Shown here: in pieces, positions 59,101 to 64,000 of the stretch
Numbering within the stretch: position 1 is the first letter of the stretch
Layout of the letters: every line of letters begins with the position of its first letter
Assembly: GCF_000711795.1 (NCBI RefSeq)
Contig: NZ_JONH01000001.1
Location: 248,001-312,000 of the forward strand
Source of the DNA: Vibrio pacinii DSM 19139
GTDB taxonomy: Bacteria; Pseudomonadota; Gammaproteobacteria; Enterobacterales; Vibrionaceae
Reading direction: 5' to 3'
DNA: 64,000 bases
Notes under the pieces: model-generated
What the model was told of the DNA's origin: nothing
Databases searched by the model: none
The model's input: only the letters and a program-made list of their open reading frames with translations
Position numbers and translations under genes: made by a program

Positions 59101-60315
59101 ATGCAAAATATCGGGATGTCGTCAAAACTCGACAATGTCTGCTATGACATTAGGGGTCCTGTACTTAAACATGCTAAGCGCATGGAGGAAGAGGGGCATA
59201 AAATACTAAAGCTAAACATTGGTAACCCCGCACCATTTGGCTTTGACGCCCCTGACGAAATTCTGGTCGACGTGATTCGTAACCTACCGACTTCACAAGG
59301 GTATTGTGACTCGAAAGGTATCTACTCAGCACGTAAAGCCGTGGTGCAACATTACCAACGTAAAGGAATACGTTCACTTGATGTTGAAGATGTCTACATC
59401 GGTAACGGCGCCTCTGAATTGATCGTCATGGCAATGCAAGCTTTACTCAATAACGGCGACGAAATGTTGGTCCCAGCGCCCGACTACCCGTTGTGGACGG
59501 CTTCGGTCGCACTCTCTGGTGGCAAAGCCGTGCATTACTTGTGTGATGAACAGGCCGACTGGTATCCAGATCTCGACGATATTAAGAAAAAAATCACGCC
59601 TAAAACACGTGGTATTGTGTTGATCAACCCAAACAACCCAACGGGCGCGGTTTACAGTCGTGACTTTTTACTCGAAGTGATCGAAATCGCTCGTCAGCAC
59701 AAACTGATTATTTTTGCTGATGAGATCTACGACAAAGTGCTCTACGACGGCGCCACCCATACGTCCGTTGCCACACTCACTGAAGATGTTTTAGTCGTGA
59801 CCTTTAACGGCCTGTCGAAAGCGTACCGTGTTTGTGGTTTTCGTGGTGGTTGGATGTTCTTAACCGGACCAAAACACCAAGCACAAGGCTACATCAACGG
59901 ACTCGACATGCTGTCGTCAATGCGCTTGTGCGCCAATGTACCGATGCAACATGCCATTCAAACCGCTCTGGGCGGTTATCAAAGTATTAATGAGCTGCTG
60001 TTACCTGGCGGGCGTCTGCTTGAACAGCGTGACCGCGCCTTTGAGCTTATCAATCAGATCCCCGGGGTCTCGTGTGTTAAGCCGAAAGGAGCGATGTACT
60101 TGTTCCCAAAAATCGACACGAAACGGTATAACATCAAAGACGATCAGAAAATGGTGCTCGACTTCTTGATTCAAGAGAAAGTGTTGTTGGTTCAAGGCAC
60201 TGGCTTCAACTGGCCGAAACCGGATCACTTCCGTATTGTTACGCTGCCGCATGTTGAAGATTTAGAAATGGCGATTGGTCGTTTTGAACGTTTCTTATCG
60301 ACATACAGTCAGTAG
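59101..60315 (+). CDS. alaA: Alanine-synthesising transaminase
   Basis: 404 residues, class I aminotransferase of the AlaA (YfbQ) type. It makes L-alanine from pyruvate and glutamate. N-terminal SSKLDNVCYDIRGPVLKHAK matches the E. coli enzyme strongly. PLP site: NPNNPTGAVYSRD and FADEIYDKVLYDG, Schiff-base Lys in FNGLSKAYRVCGFRGGW. A terminator and then yfbR follow, the same order as in E. coli. Confidence 0.95.
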   Translation: MQNIGMSSKLDNVCYDIRGPVLKHAKRMEEEGHKILKLNIGNPAPFGFDAPDEILVDVIRNLPTSQGYCDSKGIYSARKAVVQHYQRKGIRSLDVEDVYIGNGASELIVMAMQALLNNGDEMLVPAPDYPLWTASVALSGGKAVHYLCDEQADWYPDLDDIKKKITPKTRGIVLINPNNPTGAVYSRDFLLEVIEIARQHKLIIFADEIYDKVLYDGATHTSVATLTEDVLVVTFNGLSKAYRVCGFRGGWMFLTGPKHQAQGYINGLDMLSSMRLCANVPMQHAIQTALGGYQSINELLLPGGRLLEQRDRAFELINQIPGVSCVKPKGAMYLFPKIDTKRYNIKDDQKMVLDFLIQEKVLLVQGTGFNWPKPDHFRIVTLPHVEDLEMAIGRFERFLSTYSQ

Positions 60316-60342
60316 TAATTAGACGCTATTTTTCATATGCTT

Positions 60343-60375
60343 AAAGGGTGCTCATCGAGCACCCTTTTATTTTTA
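60343..60375 (+). terminator. Terminator after alaA
   Basis: AAAGGGTGCTC-ATC-GAGCACCCTTT, an 11-bp stem followed by TATTTTT. Strong rho-independent terminator 27 bp after alaA. Confidence 0.9.
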
Positions 60376-60392
60376 ACGCTTAGGAGTCATCC

Positions 60393-60992
60393 ATGCCCAA
60401 TACCAACCCAAAGGAAAGCCATTTTTTTGCCCACCTTGCTCGCATGAAACTCATCCAGCGTTGGCCTTTGATGCGCTCAGTGTCGACTGAAAATATCTCT
60501 GAGCATAGTCTACAGGTGGCGTTTGTAGCCCATGCCTTGGCCGTGATCAAAAACAAAAAGTTTGGTGGCGATCTCAACCCAGAACGCATTGCTATTTTAG
60601 GCATGTATCACGATACCAGCGAAGTGCTGACTGGCGATTTGCCGACTCCGGTAAAATACTACAATCCTGACATTGCCAAAGAGTACAAAAAGATTGAAGC
60701 GGCAGCAGAACAAAAGCTGCTTTCTATGCTGCCTGAAGAGTTTCGCGATGACTTTGCTCCTTACTTGGTCTCTCAGTCAGCGCATCCTCAAGATGCAGCC
60801 ATTGTGAAGCAAGCGGATACCATCTGCGCCTATTTAAAATGCCTTGAAGAGCTCAGTGCGGGCAACCATGAATATGCATTGGCTAAAAAGCGCTTGGACG
60901 TGACACTGAAAGAACGTTACACCGAAGAGATGGACTATTTCCTTAATACCTTCGCGCCCAGCTTTGAGCTTTCTCTTGATGAGATCAGCTAA
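60393..60992 (+). CDS. yfbR: 5'-Deoxynucleotidase
   Basis: 199 residues, HD superfamily, length as in E. coli YfbR. It dephosphorylates deoxynucleoside 5'-monophosphates. HD metal residues: [17 protein letters not shown] (His) and [20 protein letters not shown] (His-Asp), with a later Asp in [14 protein letters not shown]. It precedes a dGTPase by about 65 bp; both act on deoxynucleotide pools. Confidence 0.95.
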   Translation: MPNTNPKESHFFAHLARMKLIQRWPLMRSVSTENISEHSLQVAFVAHALAVIKNKKFGGDLNPERIAILGMYHDTSEVLTGDLPTPVKYYNPDIAKEYKKIEAAAEQKLLSMLPEEFRDDFAPYLVSQSAHPQDAAIVKQADTICAYLKCLEELSAGNHEYALAKKRLDVTLKERYTEEMDYFLNTFAPSFELSLDEIS

Positions 60993-61058
60993 CATTCAGT
61001 ATAGAGTAACTTTCAAATCATAAATTTTAACCTAAGAGTGAGCATACAGAGGTTGACG

Positions 61059-62375
61059 ATGGGTATTCCAATCAGCGATTTATGGCACGACCGTCACGAT
61101 GATGAACATAAAATTCGTCGTGATGATCATCGAAGCCCATACCAACGAGACCGCGCACGCATTCTCCATTCGGCGGCCTTTCGCCGTCTGCAAGCGAAAA
61201 CCCAAGTTCATGGCAACAGTTTTGATGACTTTCACCGTACCCGTTTAACCCACTCGTTGGAAGCGGCTCAATTGGGCACTGGCATTGTCGCGCAACTTAA
61301 AAAGAAACAACCGCAATTTCGCGACTTGCTGCCGAGTGATAGCTTAATCGACTCAATCTGCCTTGCCCACGATATCGGCCATCCCCCTTATGGTCACGGC
61401 GGAGAAGTCGCTCTCAACTACATGATGCGTGAACACGGCGGCTTCGAGGGCAATGCACAAACTTTTCGTATTGTGACCAAATTAGAGCCCTATACTGAGC
61501 TGTTCGGTATGAACCTCGCGCGCCGCACCTTGTTAGGTTTGATCAAATACCCTGCGTTAATTAGCCATACTCGCGCTGCCGTCATCCCTGCAAGTGTCTC
61601 ACATCAACGTCAACTGCGCGCTCGCGATTGGGCGCCAGCGAAAGGCTTATATGATTGCGATAAAGCTTTGTTCGATTGGGTGTTAGCGCCATTGAGCGAG
61701 CAAGACAAAACCTTGTTTAGTCAGATGCGTGATGAACCGCTATCTGAGTACCAGCATAAAAAAACACGCTTTAAGTCAATTGATTGTTCGATTATGGAGC
61801 TTTCTGATGATATTGCCTACGGCGTTCACGACCTTGAAGATGCCTTAGTACTCGGTATGGTCAATCGCCATCAATGGATTGAGGGAGCCGCCAGTCAACT
61901 TGCCGAGTGTGGCGATGTATGGTTTGAAAAACATATTGATTCGATTACAGAAATGCTTTTTTCTGGCACACACTATCAACGTAAGGATGCCATCGGAGGC
62001 ATGGTTAATGCGCTACTGACCAGTATTTCGATAAAACCCGTTGAGGCGCCATTTGATTGTGAACTGCTCGCACTCAACGCCGTACTCGAACCGACCATGG
62101 ATAAAGCGCTCAACATCTTGAAACGCTTCGTTAGTGACTATGTTATTCAAGTCCCGCACGTTCAAGTCGTTGAATACAAAGGCCAACAAATCATTATGGA
62201 TATTTTTGAAGCCCTAAGCGCCGATCCTGAACGCTTGCTGCCAGTCAACGTACGGCAGAAATGGTCAGCGTGCGACAACAATAGCGCAGGTTTTCGCGTG
62301 ATAGCCGATTACATTTCATCCATGACTGACGGGCACGCTCAAAGACTGCACCAACAACTGTTCTCTTCTCACTAA
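61059..62375 (+). CDS. dgt: dGTPase-like deoxynucleoside triphosphate triphosphohydrolase
   Basis: About 438 residues, HD superfamily, dGTPase-like subgroup. It hydrolyses dNTPs (typically dGTP) to nucleoside and triphosphate. HD residues: FHRTRLTHSLEAAQLG, LAHDIGHPPYGHGGE, ELSDDIAYGVHDLEDAL; N-terminal DRARILHSAAFRRLQAKTQV is typical. A GTG at 61038 would add seven residues; the ATG at 61059 has AGAGG at the right distance and is preferred. It is probably co-transcribed with yfbR. Confidence 0.92.
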   Translation: MGIPISDLWHDRHDDEHKIRRDDHRSPYQRDRARILHSAAFRRLQAKTQVHGNSFDDFHRTRLTHSLEAAQLGTGIVAQLKKKQPQFRDLLPSDSLIDSICLAHDIGHPPYGHGGEVALNYMMREHGGFEGNAQTFRIVTKLEPYTELFGMNLARRTLLGLIKYPALISHTRAAVIPASVSHQRQLRARDWAPAKGLYDCDKALFDWVLAPLSEQDKTLFSQMRDEPLSEYQHKKTRFKSIDCSIMELSDDIAYGVHDLEDALVLGMVNRHQWIEGAASQLAECGDVWFEKHIDSITEMLFSGTHYQRKDAIGGMVNALLTSISIKPVEAPFDCELLALNAVLEPTMDKALNILKRFVSDYVIQVPHVQVVEYKGQQIIMDIFEALSADPERLLPVNVRQKWSACDNNSAGFRVIADYISSMTDGHAQRLHQQLFSSH

Positions 62376-62388
62376 GTCCGTGGTTAGG

Positions 62389-63759
62389 CTATTCAGATTC
62401 TGCAAAATAATGGCTAGGCAACTTGGTAATCGCTGCTTTCAATGCGTTGAAACAGCGTTCATCAATTGCGGTATGAAGGTTCTCTTGCATAATGAGTAAG
62501 GTCTTAGGTACGGGCACCGCACCCCGATATGGCCTTTCTGCCGTGATGGCATCAAAAATATCCGCGGTAGTAATGATCCGGGTTGAGAGTGGAATTTGTT
62601 CGGCACTAAGCTGTTTTGGGTAACCAGTACCATCGAGCTTTTCATGATGCGCGCCTGCGATCCACGCCATCTCTTTAAACGGTTTTAAATAATTGAGAAT
62701 TTGTTCGGTCAGTGCTGCGTGTGATTTAACGGCTTCCCACTCTTGTTCGTCGAGTTTACCCGGTTTATCTAAGATGGCATTGCTCACACCAAGTTTGCCA
62801 AGATCATGCAGCAAGGCGGCGCGTTTTAACCACTGCCTTTCAGCAAACTCAATCCCGAGTTCCTGTGCAATTAAGTCGGTATAGACGGCAACACGTTCAC
62901 TATGACCTGCAGTATAAGGGCTCTTCGAGTCGACAATTTTACCAAACGCACTAACGATACAATCGAGGTACTCTTCATCAACAATGACACTGGCATGAGC
63001 GGGCGCGAGGCTCATCACACGTTCAGCGATATCCGCCGCATTAAGCCCCTCAACAAAGCTCGCTCGTTGTGATATATCGACCAAGTGCGCCACTAACTGT
63101 GGGTCAAACCAACTGCCACTACGGGCCTCAATTTCAGCAATCGCGCGGTCTAAGTCATGCTCAAATTGGAACACGTCAACCACCTGAGCGAGCAAAGCAA
63201 TGCGAGAAAACAACGGAATCTGATCGTGTTTGAGTTGCTCCGGGCGCCCCGTTCCATCCCAGTGCTCATCTAAACTGTGTACACCTCTTGCCACCAGCTC
63301 ATTAAATCGCAGCTCTCGGGCCACCTCCGCACCACGAGTACAACGGGTTTCAATCAGCTCTTGAGCGTAATCATTACCATTTTTGAGAATATCGATGGTG
63401 GCTGAGATCCGAGTGACCCAGCTCTGGCCGATCCCGGTATTTTTCACCACAAAGTTAATCGCACTAGACAGACTCGTACCAACAGTTTTGTAGTTGCGCT
63501 TAAAGGAACGATCATCGGTCATATAGAGTTCACAAATACGTGCAGCATTGCTACTACACCCGGCATCTTTGAGCAGCAGTGTGAAAAATAGATCATACAG
63601 CTGTTCGTCGCCAAGTTGCATTGCATCACCAAGGTGCATACCGATCCAACAACAGCGAATACAGTGTTCAGGCGGTTGACCTTCTGTCATATCTAACGCT
63701 GTGGTTAGCGAGAGCATTAGCTCAGATAACGGAATGGTTTGATTGACGTGAGGTTGCAT
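62389..63759 (-). CDS. HD-GYP domain c-di-GMP phosphodiesterase
   Basis: 456 residues. The first half is a degenerate HD-like domain (HCIRCCWIGMHLGDAMQLGD). The second half (about 275-440) is an HD-GYP domain with all metal residues and the GYP signature: AGHSERVAVYTDLIA, LLHDLGKLGVSNAILDKPG, GAHHEKLDGTGYPKQL, TRIITTADIFDAITAERPYR. It should hydrolyse c-di-GMP to pGpG or GMP. Convergent with dgt, with 13 bp between. Confidence 0.9.
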   Translation of the reverse strand: MQPHVNQTIPLSELMLSLTTALDMTEGQPPEHCIRCCWIGMHLGDAMQLGDEQLYDLFFTLLLKDAGCSSNAARICELYMTDDRSFKRNYKTVGTSLSSAINFVVKNTGIGQSWVTRISATIDILKNGNDYAQELIETRCTRGAEVARELRFNELVARGVHSLDEHWDGTGRPEQLKHDQIPLFSRIALLAQVVDVFQFEHDLDRAIAEIEARSGSWFDPQLVAHLVDISQRASFVEGLNAADIAERVMSLAPAHASVIVDEEYLDCIVSAFGKIVDSKSPYTAGHSERVAVYTDLIAQELGIEFAERQWLKRAALLHDLGKLGVSNAILDKPGKLDEQEWEAVKSHAALTEQILNYLKPFKEMAWIAGAHHEKLDGTGYPKQLSAEQIPLSTRIITTADIFDAITAERPYRGAVPVPKTLLIMQENLHTAIDERCFNALKAAITKLPSHYFAESE

Positions 63760-63876
63760 AAAAGTCCTTATCGAGCACAGAAAAAATGTAGCAAGCGCCT
63801 AATGATGATTGTCCTTATCACCACCCATTAATACGCAACAATCGAACTTCTAGTTTAGTGGCTCATTGCGATAAAA

Positions 63877-64000
63877 TCACTCGTCATCTGCGAGAAATGA
63901 TTCTAACTGACTGTGTAAGCGGCTTTTTTCTATATCATTAATAAAACTAGCGTTGATAGCATTACGGGTAAACTGCGCCAACTCTTGCTGGCTGATCGCA
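63877..64000 (-). CDS. add: Adenosine deaminase, C-terminal part (truncated by window edge)
   Basis: The frame is open from the edge to TGA at 63877-63879 and encodes 40 residues: ISQQELAQFTRNAINASFI, then NDIEKSRLHSQLESFLADDE. The R-N-A-I-x-x-S-F and E-K-x-x-L pattern is that of the last helices of adenosine deaminase, which turns adenosine into inosine. Only the tail is visible, so the name is less certain than for complete genes. Confidence 0.7.
   Translation of the reverse strand, partial: AISQQELAQFTRNAINASFINDIEKSRLHSQLESFLADDE

Overview
The window is chromosomal DNA from a gamma-proteobacterium of the genus Vibrio or a close relative. The evidence is gene content and order. There is a vibriolysin-type M4 protease next to a Vibrio-type M28 aminopeptidase, a VF530-family protein, many c-di-GMP proteins, and an ffs-atl-ybaY-tesB-decR block that matches the enterobacterial order. 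I cannot name the species.

Layout. 1-3.6 kb: a cytochrome b561 and an unusual two-gene unit (secreted protein plus membrane-anchored beta-domain/helical-repeat protein). 3.6-4.6 kb: an AT-rich gap with a LuxR/HapR-like box. 4.6-8.5 kb: two secreted peptidases that share a PPC domain. 8.7-9.1 kb: a VF530 protein. 9.4-21.5 kb: an agmatine/putrescine-to-succinate catabolic cluster. It has an eight-gene leftward unit (puuD-puuR-puuC-puuB-aguB-aguA-gabD-gabT) and a divergent puuA with an NhaC-type transporter. 21.9-24.7 kb: a NIT-domain hybrid histidine kinase followed by what looks like a frameshifted Hpt remnant.

24.8-36.6 kb is the accessory part. It holds a conserved small gene, a REP-associated tyrosine transposase bounded by perfect 20-bp inverted repeats, and a contact-dependent-inhibition-like locus read leftward as cdiB, a 2,810-residue cdiA, and a small membrane-protein gene overlapping the cdiA stop (candidate immunity gene). 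The 4.5S SRP RNA gene (ffs) lies beside it.

37-48.7 kb: a diguanylate cyclase with two periplasmic binding domains, an unknown membrane protein, the conserved atl-ybaY-tesB block, decR divergent from a cysteine desulfhydrase, DUF1244 and Tim44-like proteins, a TetR regulator with an LplT/PlsC-like fusion, and a YeiH-type exporter. A 58-codon membrane-protein gene follows (48.7-48.9 kb). 49-51.4 kb: a FIST-GGDEF-EAL protein. 51.6-58.9 kb: the menaquinone genes menF-D-H-B-C-E. 59.1-62.4 kb: alaA, yfbR and a dGTPase. 62.4-63.8 kb: an HD-GYP phosphodiesterase. The 3' end of adenosine deaminase runs off the right edge.

How the genes fit together. The 9.4-21.5 kb cluster alone can convert agmatine through N-carbamoylputrescine, putrescine, the gamma-glutamylated intermediates, GABA and succinate semialdehyde to succinate. 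The men genes supply the route from chorismate to 1,4-dihydroxy-2-naphthoyl-CoA. The locus most likely to carry an undescribed activity is the CDI-like one. Its toxin junction has a VDNR motif in place of VENN, an HExxH motif sits just upstream, and the toxin end and candidate immunity protein resemble no family I can name.
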